A stretch of 64,000 bases of DNA from Atrina japonica (taxonomy: Eukaryota > Mollusca > Bivalvia > Pterioida > Pinnidae). Both the position numbers and the translations under genes were made by a program. This document shows positions 1 through 15,000 of the stretch, in pieces (the stretch's first letter is position 1; each line of letters begins with the position of its first letter). The stretch covers positions 2,154,087-2,218,086 of the forward strand of contig BROG01000041.1 of assembly GCA_030159075.1 (NCBI GenBank), in the 5' to 3' direction. The notes beneath the pieces were generated by a model that did no database searches, had not been told where the DNA came from, and saw only the letters and a list, made by a program, of their open reading frames with translations.

Positions 1-30
<30 letters not shown>
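1..30. repeat. (AG)n microsatellite
   Basis: The window opens with an uninterrupted AG dinucleotide run that probably continues leftwards. It lies in an intron or 3' part of the tetraspanin gene. Confidence 0.9.
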
Positions 31-34
<4 letters not shown>

Positions 35-325
35 TGTCTCAATGGTAATAAGACTTGGAAATTGGTTTACAGCATCCAGACGGTGAAACAAGAGGAATAT
101 AAACAATATCAATCGAATGAAATATCGAGAGGATTAGCCTCTTGAAGGAAATAGAATATTAAGTGTAAAAATATGCGATAAAGGTGCAAGATATGTCTGA
201 AGAGCTAACCTATATATCGTGTCCTACCTCATTATCGCCACTGTTAGTATTAGTATTTGTATTACTTGCGTTCGAACATTACCATATTGATGAAAAAAAA
301 AAAAGAATTTGAATATTGCTCTCAC

Positions 326-442
326 TTCTTTCTGTACAAAATTCCAAACGTCGGTTATCATTCGATTTTCCGGATGGTCACTGTTTACGCCGTATCGTTC
401 TATTAATATGTTTTTCATTGTGTCTCGGGTTTTTATAGAAGT
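326..442 (-). CDS. Tetraspanin coding exon 4 (start of large extracellular loop)
   Basis: Acceptor CCTTTCAG, 39 codons, donor AAAGAA|GTGAGA, phase 0. It encodes an amphipathic stretch (KTRDTMKNILIERYG, then NRMITDVWNFVQKE) that looks like helices A and B of a tetraspanin large loop just before the CCG motif. No further coding exon is visible in the remaining 325 bases. Confidence 0.78.
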
Positions 443-3400
443 CTGAAAGGAAATGATCGCTGTGAATAAAGCATTTCTGATACATATAAAAACTACATCA
501 AAATGAAAAACAAAATCACATAGCAAAGTTCAAATATTCAGTGTGTCCAAGACACAATATTAAAATTTGGTAAATATTGGACTAACACGTACACGGACCT
601 CTGGAAATACATAGGTAAGATCAGATTCCTTGGAGGAGTAAGCATTCCTTGTTGACCGGCTATGCCCGCCGCGAGTCCACAGTCAAATTCAATTGAAATA
701 AGCGAGGAATAAATCACAATTGGTACAGACGACTCAACAACAATTCATTTAGTGAAACAGAGTAATTGCAAACAAGGCCAAAATACTGACGTAAAAATAT
801 AGATAATTCGTCTTGAAGATATTACGCATAATGGAGTCGGATGGTGTATTATCACGAGCAAAATTCATAGAAAATATTCAAAACATTGTGGTAGACATTA
901 GTATGAAACATGATGTATAATGTATTTATAATACGACCACCAGTGTACACCCGATGGGTAAAAGACTAATATAAACTTGTATAACATATGGTAATGAACT
1001 GACACCGGTGTTTCTACGTTTATTGCTCTTGTATTTACCGGATTACAAAGATACATAGATCTATATAAAAAACGACAGATATCTTTGTATTTAAATATGT
1101 CAAATACACAAAATAAATCAACTGTAATACATCTACGTAAATTTTTTTAAAATATTTGCAGTCTGGATGAATATTCAATCATATAGTGATACCCCTTGTC
1201 TTTTTATCATGACGTTCTACCCGAGTCTTGTTGTGTATTATAACTTACGTGTCCGAGAAATAGAAAGACGAGTATAGCTGTGGTGAGTAAAACTGCAAAT
1301 ATGATCCCCATCAGCAAAGAATACTAATAAAAGAAAAAATAATAAAACAATATCAGTCATGTATTTTTATAAATATGATCTTGCTTTTTAAAAGATGTTC
1401 GTTAACATACTGTCCGGTAGTAAGGTCAACACTTTCATGTAAACTTGTATTTTGGGGTTGAAATAACTACACTGGAGTATAGACTTAAAACAATGTTTAA
1501 CGGTTGTCTTGGGCATTTGTTTTACTTATTTTGTTTTGTAAAACTATCACCTTGGTATTGTTAACTATAATTTATAACAACTGGGTCGTTGCCACTGCTG
1601 GTGGACCGATGTTTTACATAAAACAAGAACCTGGTATTTCGGTACCAACCGATTACTTTACACTAAAGAAATATTTCACTCAGACAGCACCATTTTAATT
1701 CTTAACATTTCAAAAGCTAAGCTATTCATTTTTTTTCATTGGGTACTCTTAGGCAATACATTTAGCTTTATTTTGTTCTTGTATGGTGCCATTTTTTTCC
1801 TTTCGGAAGTATGTATATCAAAATCGAGCTGAAATTATTAAGTCTTATTGACAGAAACGATAGTCTTGAGCATTTACTTTGCCTCTTTTGTAAAATTATA
1901 ACTTTGGAATTATTAATAATGTTAAACGATTGAACGTCAACCTAGAGATCCATTCTATTTACCAATAAACTCAATGTTTGCCTATTTTGGTAACAAACTG
2001 GGGATAGATATTGTTTCTGTAAAGTGCATGATATCACTTTTCGTTGTGTTAAACGATATCACATTTAATTCACTTAATAATAAATCAAAAAGAAATCTCA
2101 AATAAATGTCATTATTTTACTAAACCTTTTAATATTCCCTACCCAGTGACTCTGGAATACTGAAATGAAATTCCTTGTATTACAATAAATGATTTTCTTC
2201 TTGGTAAATGACGCTTTATGAAGCTTATGAAATATTCTAGCCATTGCAACATGAATACTGATAAAATATTTATCACATGACTGTCTTATTCTGTAGTTGC
2301 TGATTAGCTTGTTTTATACTTTATACTCTTGTTCATTATTATATCAACCTCAGAATCGCTTAACAGGTTGATATAACAATCAAACGAGTAATAAATTACG
2401 GGTTGCAATGACGTAAAAGTAGGAATGAAGTCCTGATTGTCGTTGTCTCGTTGTTATTCGAGTAAACACTCAGGGTAAAGATATTGTTGTTCTTTTTTAT
2501 GTTTCTGAAGTATGAATAAGCCAAATTAGAAAATCATGTAACAAAACAATTGTTGACCTTTGATATAGGTTGACACCTTGATTTACTAACCCCCAAAAGT
2601 TATACTGACTTTGGTCTATGGCCTTGGTGAATATCACTTCCCTAGAGTTGATAAATTAGGGTATCTACCTCACTAAAAGTCAATAATTGTATAATATAGT
2701 TATCATGGTATAAATACACGAGAACGGAAAAATACATGCATATCTATAAACACCTACCAAAAACAGTGTTAGTCTGTTTTCTTTTGCAGTTCCGATACAT
2801 CCACACCACGATATGACTACAATAGCGCCACCACTAGCAATGGCGCTGTAAGCAGCTACATGGTATAACTCATCACCTAACAGCTTTGAGAGTATTTTAG
2901 GACCATAGTCCGATACCAGAATATAAATTCCGAACCCAAGTAAAGCAGCACCAATAAACTGTAAATATAAAAGTGAACACGTAATAAAAAACGGGGTTCC
3001 GGATCATTAAACAATCTTAGAGATAAGTTAAAATGTTAATTACTGAGTAAATGTTTATTTACAACAATTTCAAAATCCGGACAATTTCTATCGGGAGAAG
3101 CAATTTCAGAATATACACTGGTAAAATGTCTGGTACTGGGGTACGAAGCCTTAACACTGAAATCGAATTTTGACTAAAGTATCAAAATTTCCATGCACAT
3201 CAATAAATAAAAACTAAGATAAAGATTGTAATGAATTAATGCTATATTAGAATTTTCAGAATTTGGTCATTTCAAATTCATTATAACAGTATTAATTTTG
3301 AAATACTAAATTTGGAAAATTCCAATGTATCAAACGAGAACCAAATCAATACGCATTAAATAAAGTGAAATACATAACTTGATTACATAAACAAAGATAT

Positions 3401-3841
3401 GAGAATATAAATGTGATCACGAAATGCAAATACACAAAGTAATGTCGTTATAAATGTACTCATATATGCGGTCATTGGGTGGCTTTGACTAAGAAAGAAG
3501 TCCATCCCATTTTATACATACTAACATAGCGAAACAAGCGGCAATCAACCTACCACACATTTTATCGCATTAATAGCTGGGTGAAGATCGGTATATTTAT
3601 ACATGTGCCCTGTATCAAACTATTGATGAGTATGGCAATTTTATAAAACAAATTTTATTTCATCAACAAAATAAAAAAATAAAAGGATGCCAACATGAAA
3701 ACATGTAATTGATAGAATAATTGTAATTTATTTACATAACAATGAATATAGATACACTAAAACAAATTTAAATAAACTTACAAAGACCAAAATGTTGAAA
3801 ATAATGGATCCGCACTTCAGAAAACCTCTAGAGCCGCTCAT
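326..3841 (-). CDS. Tetraspanin, N-terminal part (four coding exons, truncated by window edge)
   Basis: Minus-strand gene assembled from exons 3782-3841, 2758-2958, 1249-1323 and 326-442. All have AG acceptors (except the ATG exon's coding start) and GT donors, and all junctions are phase 0. The joined 151 residues begin MSGSRGFLKCGSIIFNILVF. They give TM1 (about residues 10-33), a short extracellular loop, TM2 (about 53-75), the tetraspanin inner loop with WCGCIGTAKENR, TM3 (about 88-111) and the start of the large extracellular loop. This order and the Cys-Gly-Cys/KEN(R) inner loop are typical of tetraspanins, membrane organisers that cluster partner proteins. The CCG motif, remaining loop cysteines and TM4 must lie left of the window. 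Which tetraspanin it is cannot be decided. It is transcribed in the same direction as the Tudor gene, about 7 kb downstream of that gene's end. Confidence 0.85.
1249..1323 (-). CDS. Tetraspanin coding exon 3 (TM3)
   Basis: Acceptor TTTATTAG, 25 codons, donor GGACAC|GTAAGT, phase 0 at both ends. The translation (YSLLMGIIFAVLLTTAILVF and then LFLGH) is a single hydrophobic segment matching TM3. If the donor were not used, the frame would run 14 further codons to a TGA. Confidence 0.82.
2758..2958 (-). CDS. Tetraspanin coding exon 2 (TM1 end, small loop, TM2, inner loop)
   Basis: Acceptor ATTTACAG, 67 codons in phase 0, donor TTTTTG|GTAGGT. It encodes the second half of TM1 (FIGAALLGFGIYILV), a short outer loop, TM2 (SAIASGGAIVVISW) and CGCIGTAKENRLTLFL, the conserved inner loop of tetraspanins. 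Confidence 0.88.
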
Positions 3842-3849
3842 TCTGCGGT
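3782..3849 (-). CDS. Tetraspanin exon 1 of the coding region (start codon, first half of TM1)
   Basis: On the minus strand a TTTTTTCAG acceptor precedes an 8-base leader and the ATG at 3841-3839. Twenty codons follow up to a GTCTTT|GTAAGTT donor. The product carries a short cytoplasmic head with one Cys and the hydrophobic start of TM1. The acceptor just upstream of the ATG implies at least one non-coding exon further right; candidate donors on the minus strand lie at 3937-3938 (GTAAGTAC) and 4697-4698 (GTAAGCGT), but neither leader exon can be confirmed. Confidence 0.85.
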
Positions 3850-6547
<2,698 letters not shown>

Positions 6548-7000
6548 TATAGGTATACCAAGGTAAATTGGCACATGTTTACAAATACAACCGATTTTTT
6601 TTTTGATTTTTTGTTTTACGCCATACTCAACAATCTTTCAGTCATATGATGACGTCCAGTTTTTATTGGTGGAGGAGAAACCCCGGTTAAAGACCACCGA
6701 CCTTCGGCAAAAAAAACTGGCAAACTTTCCCACTTAATTCGAAATGACCCTAGCAGGATTCAAACCAGAGGCGATAGGCCTTGTAATTTAAAGCGCAATG
6801 TTCTAACCACTCGCCCCCCCCCCCATACAACCGAGTCTAAATAAAATCATAACAGCGGTGACAAGCTACCTGTTGTCAAAAAAGAATTAGATTCAGTAAT
6901 ACATGGAGTCCGTGCAAGGCATCAACCTATTTTTGGAGAGTAGACCGTATTGTTTTGGTTTCCGACTTAACCAGGATGTGCCACCTTGGTACACCTATAG
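6548..7000. mobile_element. MITE with TAGGT-TACCAAGG ends, split by a SINE
   Basis: Both ends carry the inverted repeat TAGGTRTACCAAGGT, and the body matches a second copy at 8784-9005 (shared internal stretch with 'gtagaccgtattg'). The copy is interrupted by a SINE with its own target duplication. TA at the outer ends suggests TA target sites. Confidence 0.75.
6595..6824 (-). mobile_element. tRNA-derived SINE nested in a MITE
   Basis: The 230-bp insert is flanked by the exact 10-bp duplication ATACAACCGA at 6585-6594 and 6825-6834. Read on the minus strand, its head contains GAGTGGTTAGAACATTGCGC, like a tRNA A-box arm, and GGTTTGAATCC, like the B box. Related copies lie at about 19579-19790 and 26612-26844, with a diverged copy near 21670-21830 and an edge-cut copy at about 63950-64000. 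Confidence 0.8.
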
Positions 7001-7105
7001 TAATATCCACTTACTATTTGTAGATTGGTATTTCTCACAAGTGGTTAGATATGCAAGACAAGTATATATAAAATCATTCCATGTGATAAACTTATTTGAC
7101 ATATG

Positions 7106-7320
7106 AAATCCATATAATCTGGCAGGATGGAATCTTATGAAACTTTTCTTGACCTGGACGAGTTTTAGGTCATAAAGCACAACATTAAAATTATAGACTA
7201 AACATTCCTACTTGTCACCCGTGCATATCGTCATAACCGAAAAGTCAGTAGAATCACCAGTATGATAAATAAAAGATTACTCTGCCTCGCCATCTTATGT
7301 GAATCAATTGATACCGTCTC
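7106..7320. repeat. Interspersed repeat, second copy at 44085-44365
   Basis: Shares an ordered series of matches with 44085-44365 (for example 'ttgacctg', 'acattaaaatta', 'gtcataacc', 'cttatgtgaatc'). It is probably a non-autonomous DNA element. No protein is coded. Confidence 0.55.
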
Positions 7321-8783
7321 AGTATCTTCAATTACATCTTTCATGTTGTCCGTCTTTACAAATTGTAGTAACATCGTACTGGACGAGTCACTTGCAACTA
7401 TGTATGTTGCATCATTTTCATATCTGATTTATACTTCATATAAATGTTCACCACAACTTGTGTGACGTCATGTTTAAATTTTGATTGTTTTGTTGTAAAT
7501 ATTTGCACCCACCCATCAAATTCAATATTTACAACATGACGATAAATATTACCATACTGACAATGAGTTCATTTCCATCAAAATTATTTCCACCTCATGT
7601 ACTTTGTCGTAATGTGTAAGCCAGATTAGCTTTGCACAGTAAATGACCACTAATTTACAGCTTTTAGCAACGTATCCTACCACATATACAAGCATCAAAA
7701 GGTGCACTTTCACAGAACTTCAATTTTTTCTAATATAAATTTGTTTCTGGAGTACTATTCACTCCGCCACTATAATGAATTGCATTCCAAATCAAGATAT
7801 GAGCAGCTATTAAGACTTTGTTATATATACACATGTATGTGTGTATATATAATCTTACAATAATGCATATAAAGAACTTACTTTGTGTCTAGGTGTACTT
7901 TTTCATCCATTCATCGTAATTGTGTATGTAGCAATGATTTACTCCATTTGCTTCATATACGTGTATGATTTTTGACAAGTTTTTCCCCATGAAATTTTGA
8001 GAAAGTGCACCTTTCAACCATCTGAAGTAGGGTAGTTATTTCGTAATTATAAATTTTGTGAAATAAAACCAACATCTGTCAACTCAAAACAATTTAATGA
8101 ACATCAAAACAAATCTTACAGTTCTGTATTTTTTGTGAATCTTTAAGTAGCAAAAATAGCAATATTATCAAAATAAACCCTACCACTGCTATCAATTTTT
8201 CGAGTAGCAATTTTCTATTGAGGCAAAATATAAAATAAAATCAATGAAAATCAATAGATAAACCAGTCAGATTACAGACTTAAGTTGCACAAATCAACAC
8301 CAATGAAATAAGAATCTATAAAACTTTATGAAAACATGGCACCATTTGGACATCAAAACTGTCAAAATTAACTTTGTTTTTCATCAAATTAATTTTCTAA
8401 GCATTTATTTGCACAAATGCAAACTGAAAAAAAAATACCAAAAGGACCAATATGTATAAAATCTGAGCAAGGTATTACACATTTCTTACTTGTGTTCTCC
8501 TGTAAACAAATTCAACAGATAGTTGTAACAGTATAAACCAACCTCAAAATGTTCAAGCTCAGCTATAGAGGTATATAACTGATCTCATTCACCCCGCAGT
8601 CACTTCTGCAGTCTGACTGGGTGATACTACTGTTACAGAGAAAAATTTCTCAACATCCATAGAATCACTCATACTTCTAACTTCTATTTATTTTCCTATA
8701 AAAATTTCCATTGCTGCAAATTTCTTGATTGATGACAAAGAGCTGATAACTCATAACATATTCAAGACTTTTAAAACCCAGCT

Positions 8784-9005
8784 GTAGGTGTACCAAGGTA
8801 AATTGGCGCATGTTTACAAACACAACGAGCCTAAATCAAATCATAACAGAGGTAACAAGCTACTTGTCACAAAAGTATTAGAGATTCAGTAATGCATGCA
8901 ATCAGTGCAAGGCAATATGTTTTACCTATACAACCTATTTTTGGAAAGTAGACCGTATTGGTTTCTAACTGAACCCAGTTGTGCCACTTTACCTTGGTAG
9001 ACCTA
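8784..9005. mobile_element. MITE with TAGGTGTACCAAGG ends (222 bp)
   Basis: Terminal inverted repeats TAGGTGTACCAAGGTAAATT (left) and its near complement at the right end. It is the uninterrupted relative of the copy at 6548-7000. Confidence 0.75.
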
Positions 9006-11149
9006 TACATGAACAAACAGGAAAAAAATCAAAGCAAAATGCAAAGCACTGAAGATATTTTCTTCTTCAAGCACAAAGAATTAACAATACAAACAGGTCT
9101 GAAATGAGTTGACAATTATTTCAAATTAGTGATAATAAAACTACCATGTGGATACAGTGTACAAGAAACTATGGAATAACAATCTCTAATGCTACGGTAT
9201 GATTAGTCAAATAGAAAAACAAAACAACGATGGCACAACTGCTGTCCAACAAGAAAATGAAATCATGATTATGTTTGACAATGTAGTGATTGTAGCACAA
9301 TATATGTAGTGTTTGTAGCACAATATTTTCAGTCTCAACATAAAAATAATGCAATATTTAAAATACCATAATTTGAAGACAAAATTCTTGAGTAATATTT
9401 CAAATTATATCCACACCCAAAGTTTACAAAAGTATTCATACCATCAAATAGGTTAACTGGGTTAATAAATGATTAATATAATCAATTGTTTATCAATAAG
9501 ACAGGTGGGAGTACACACAAATAGGTCAATAACCCAAACATTTTGTTACGATGAATGAACTTGGAATTTACATTAAAAGTACCAACACAATCCACATCAA
9601 CATTTGTCAATATTATAGCAATCTATAGCCGGTAGATCACATTTCCATCGTAAGTTAAACTTATCCAACCAATTGAAATATGCATAGTAATAATAATGCC
9701 TAGTGCAGTCTTCTTAATTCAATTATTTAATAATTTGGGTAAAACATTTTGTAGAAAAGTTGTTACAAAGCCCACACCAACGAATCCTTTGCAGTATTTA
9801 TACATCAATTATATATTATTTGCAAGCTATCTTCATTTTGGTCATTTCCGCAATAATTTGGAAAAAAAGATATAAAATCAAGAATTAAAATTATACTTCC
9901 AGAACAAATAAGTCAAATAACATCTGTTCATATTTGTGTTTTTGATTTTAACAACTTAACTGAACAAGTTAAAATGATGCCAATTAATTACGTTGTTGAC
10001 AGCCAAAAATAGTTCTGTCAATAGGTGTGGCTAATTAATGTTCAGGTCATTGAGAATTGATCCAAATATTTTTTTTTAACCAATGACATAGTCAGAAATT
10101 TATTAATTCTAATTACTTTGAATGGTATCTCTAGTAACAGACTGCATCACTGACAGACAGACAAACATGTACAAATGACTATAAAATAGTGCTATTAAAT
10201 ATTACACAAATGTAAATTATAATGTGAAAGATATAATCCTTATAAATGAGTTTAAATAATCAAAGTGTCCCACTTTTTAAAATAAAATTACAAATTTTAA
10301 TGTCTTTGGCATATCTTTATCCTCTAATAATAATTTTTATGGATCTATAAACACTCAAGATTGAATCAAAATGTCACAAAAAACTGTTACTTCAAACACT
10401 TCAAGTAAATCACCACAAATTTGCTACGGATGAAACCAATATAAAAATCACAGATACTTAAGTATTAGTAGTTTTAAAATTTGAAGCTTTGGAGGTGGAA
10501 TGCTTCAATAATTTCTTGCAACAAGCGTGTCAGGTGTTTCTAATTAAAATTGTCAAAATGTGGTAGAAAATACCATGTGGAAAATTGATGATGACTTAAA
10601 CATGTAAAATAATGCCATAATATCAATACTGCTACAGTAAAAAGGTGCAAAATAAATTACTCCAGAGAATCATGATAACTTGTTACCAAAGTAACATGAG
10701 ATTCTGTTGCTTGTTATCTCCAGCAATAGGGCTAATTAGTATACAAATGTGTAAGTGTATATTGTTATACCATATTTTTAAAATTCTACGAAGAATTTAA
10801 ATTTATACATAAAATAGTTCGAGTTAGCACTACAAATTAGTGGGAAAAAAACAACAAATTGATAGAGAATGCAATGATACAAATTAACACACTTATAGTA
10901 CTTCTACATGACTGATTTGACATTTAATGATATACATTTTAAATATTTCTCATCATTTTGCTACTTTCGTATTAATTCTCCATCAGCAATACCTCCACGA
11001 TATCTACCATATCATCTACTGTGTCATATCTGAACTACCATTGTGGAAGAACCCAACTGTTTAGATTCCTTAATTTGATTGGCTGAATTTCTTACTTTGC
11101 TCAACTTACTTTGCTTCAGAACTACAAAAATTTTAGATTAATTTTCATC
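9006..11149. other. Region 3' of the Tudor gene, no gene recognised
   Basis: AT-rich sequence with only short, unbiased ORFs. It could hold the 3' UTR of the Tudor gene; there is nothing else I can support. Confidence 0.4.
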
Positions 11150-11155
11150 TTTATT
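11150..11155 (-). terminator. Candidate polyadenylation signal of the Tudor gene
   Basis: AATAAA on the minus strand, 12 bases after the TAA that ends the alternative (post-frameshift) reading of the last exon. Its closeness to that TAA, rather than to the upstream TAG, mildly favours the longer reading. Another AATAAA lies near 10099. Confidence 0.35.
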
Positions 11156-11166
11156 TTTATCCTCCT

Positions 11167-11358
11167 TTACAGTGCATCTTCATTTGCTACCGAATCCTTA
11201 GTTTGAATTTCATCATCTTTATTATTTACATTCTCATCTTCCAGGCTAACATCATCTGTATTATTGTTGCAACTACTTTCACTCTGTTGTGACGTATTGT
11301 CATCGGATGTAACACTAGAGATGGCTTCAGATGAACATACACACTTGGGGGCTCTACA
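11167..11358 (-). pseudogene. Out-of-frame continuation of the acidic C-terminus
   Basis: Read in the +1 frame relative to exon 23, this stretch gives [20 protein letters not shown], later NNNTDDVSLEDENVNNKDDE, ending in TAA at 11167-11169. It has the same acidic, Ser/Asn-rich make-up as exon 23 but is cut off by a frame change near the AAAA run at 11361-11364 (minus strand). It may be real coding sequence if that run is one base too long. Confidence 0.55.
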
Positions 11359-12042
11359 TCTTTTGTATGTCTCCTATTTCATCCTCCACCACAACATCCT
11401 CTCTGACAGATTCTTCAGGTGTCTCAACATTTGACATTTCACCATTAGTTAAGTCCTTTTTCTCTCCATCATCTGCCTCAGAGTCTGCCTTGGACTGATC
11501 TGGTATTGAATTTGATGTACAAAGGCTAGAAAGGGTATCATCTGTTAGCTGAACTTCTACCGTATCATCTTCATTTGACTTTATAACATTTTCATCCTCC
11601 TCCCTTGTTGAGCTACTGTTATTTACATTCTGGTCTGCAGTCTCACATTGCAGGTCTTTGGACAATTCAGTGTCTGGTACTACTTTTACATCAACAACAT
11701 TTTTGACTCTATCCCCACTTCCATAAACCTGAGGACTAATGATGTCTGATGCGTGATGACTGTCACCAGTTCTGTCTACCTCTGTAGATGCTACACCACA
11801 TGTCGACTCAGAATCTTTGTTCGCCTCAACACATTCATTATCATTACTCCCAGCATTATCATCATCTATTGTCAAATTGTTTGATATCTGGTCGGCAACT
11901 TCAGAAGCATTGACATATATGTCAGAATCTTCCTGTCTAACCTCCACTTTGTTGCCATCAACTTCCTCAGCTGCTGAGGTCTTTGTCTCATCTTCCTCAC
12001 TCTCAGCATCAAAGAATTCATCTTCCGTATCCCTAGACTCAT
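11354..12042 (-). CDS. Tudor gene exon 23: acidic C-terminal exon, ending at TAG
   Basis: Acceptor ATATTTTCAG, phase 1 in, about 229 codons to TAG at 11354-11356. The sequence is Asp/Glu/Ser/Thr/Asn-rich ([20 protein letters not shown] at the start) with no fold recognised. Directly after the stop, the +1 frame stays open for 63 codons with the same composition (see the entry at 11167-11358), so this end is probably a frameshift truncation or a base error. Confidence 0.75.
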
Positions 12043-15000
12043 CTGAAAATATAAAGTAATAAAAGATTACAAAGATTACATCATACCAACATATCTTATA
12101 GCACCAATTTACCCGATCTCCATCTTATCTGCAGCAATCAAAATGTACCAAAAAGTCCAAAATTGGGTCTTTTGCAAAAAATACAAAACTTTTCCAACAC
12201 CTGAAGAATAGCATGCACTAAGAATTATGAGACATTAATACCATTTAAGTTGAATATAATGAATCCATGCATTAAACTGGAAGGTCCACTGATAAATGTG
12301 GCAAAAAATACACCGATTCAAACCAATCCACAATTGCAAATTATGGCGACATCAAAATACTATATTGTAGAATCAAGTTGTTAAAGTTTTAAGGAAGTCT
12401 GCATGTTGTAATAATGAAAATATGTATGGGGAAAAGTTATGTCACTCAAAATTTGAGTCAGAAATAGAACAGATGTAACAAATTAATAACAAGCCTTGAT
12501 GGGTCTTATTGGTCACCTGAGTATAATTCATTGAAACTCTGGGAATATGCTGACCATGGCTTCAGTTTGCACATTGGAATGGTATTTTCATTGGTATTAT
12601 TACAGTACTCTGCACTAATAATTGAGTCAAGGGCATTGTCTATAATTGATTTGGTCCGTTACTTATCGTCCGTCTTCAGAATTAGGGTCAATGAATAATA
12701 AAATTCAATTTTACTAACAGAATAACTTCATAAAATGCCAATTATACATAACAATAATATGTTCAACACAGAAACGAAACACTATTTCACTTATTTTTAC
12801 ATTAATATAAGTTTTCAATGGAGAGAAGAAAAAAAGATTTTGAATGACACTATGAATTAAAGAATTTCCATCATCCTAAGAATGCTATTAACCTGTCCTA
12901 TTTAGCTACTCAGATATCAGGATTTAAGGATGAGACTACTGTCTGATTTGAGTAAGATATTTTATATCATCAATCCTAACTTCTGTGTTTCCGCAACGCA
13001 AGTTTTATTTGTTACCTTTTGTGCTATCTTCACACATAACCGGATGTTTATCTGACTGGTCAGTTACTTCCCCTGTATGGTCATCTTCTGTTAGTAAGGG
13101 AGTAATATGAGAAAAATCAATACCCAGATTGCATCATATGACAACTAGCAGCACATTTGTTCTAATGATAAACACGAATGTTTCAATGAATACAATGTCG
13201 ACTAAGTATGTTGCATGCAATCAAACTCTACCTATCTTGCCACGACCACCTATAGCTTAAGAACAGAATACGTAATGAGACAAAGATTTCAAGCAAAGCA
13301 GATTATAATGCAAGGTAGTGCTAAACATTGTAATGGTTATGTTAAAGTTAACAACATAAAGTATATGTTGGTAGTTAACACTTAGCAGGTGCAGTGGCTC
13401 GCAGTTCATTGATGTAATAAAGTTGACAATATGAAGTATGTACAGTGAAAGCTGTGTCAAGAAACCTCTCTCATGACAAGCCCCATGTTTGGAAACCACT
13501 ACTTGAAACTATCATTATATAGTCCTGTGTGTATGTAACTACTTTTGAATTTATTATTTTTTTTTTTTTTAAGAAAAAAAAAAACATGAATTTTGCTTTG
13601 GATGCCACTGTATGGAAAATAAAATTAGACTTATTATGTGGACATTTCATACTATGCCAAAACAAGTGGTTACCATAAATATTTGAACTCGGAAACCATA
13701 CAGGTACCTACATCTTATGCAACTATGGCGCATCATTTTTTAACATTGCTGTTTCTGTTAAAACAACTTGGCCCATAGAACTTGAGATTTTACTCAAGTC
13801 ACAGAATATTCTCAACTTGACCTGCTCAGCCAATCATTTTTTCAGGATTAGACAAACCGCAGTGAAATTTTTAGACTTAAGTAATTCTGAAGGTTTATGG
13901 TTCCAAGCCCAGGATTTAAGGATGAGATAACTCTCTAACTTGAGTAAAATATTTTATGCCATCAACCATAACTTCTGTTTCCCAAACTTAAGTTTTATTT
14001 GTTACCTTTTGTGCTATCTTCACACATAACCTGATGTTTATCTGACTGGTCAGTTACTTCCCCTGTATGGTCATCTTCTGTTAGTAAGGGAGTAATATGA
14101 GAAAAATCAATACCCAGATTGCATCATATGACAACTAGCAGCACATTTGTTCTAATAATGAACATGAATATTTCGATGAATAAAATGTTGACTAAGTATG
14201 TTGCATGCAATCAAACTCTACCTATCTTGCCACAACCACCTAAAGCTTAAGAACAGAATACGCAAATGGATGTAAAATTTCAAGCAAAGCAGCACTGAAC
14301 ATTGTAATGCTTATTCAAAGCTAACAACATAATGTATATGTTTGATGCTAACACTTAACATGTGCAGTGGCTCACAATTCATCAATGTGATAAAGTAGAC
14401 AATATGAAGCATGTACAAGTGAAAGGTGTGTTAATAGAGACCTCTCTCATGAATGAAGCCATGTTTGCAGACCACTTCTTGAAACTAACATTTTATAATC
14501 CTGTGCATATACTACTACTTTTGAATTAAAAATGTTTTAAGACATTAAAACAAGGGGCCCAAGAGGGCCTCAATCGCTCACCTGAGAACCATCTACAAAT
14601 GAGGAAAGAAGAGCAAGAAGAATAGGTACATGTAGGCTGATCTGGCCAAGAAACAATATTGCAGTTTTAAGAAATTCACAAAAATATTTTAAAAAATACA
14701 AAATTCTTGCTCAAAAGGTTTTCTCCACCTATATTCAAGTAAAACACACTATAAGAATGCATCACAGTAAATACATGTACAAGGGGAGATAATTGAGAAT
14801 CCTGCAAAAAAGAATGAAAATGACAAAGTATTAAAATACCTCAAAAACATGTCAAAAATTAATATACCAATTTCTTTAAGACATACAAACTTAAATCATA
14901 CATCCATGTAGATAACTCAGAAACAATCCATTTTTCAACTCAAGTAGCTGTTCTGGAGAGGAACATTTATAAAAAGGGTACTTTATATGACCTATTTTGG

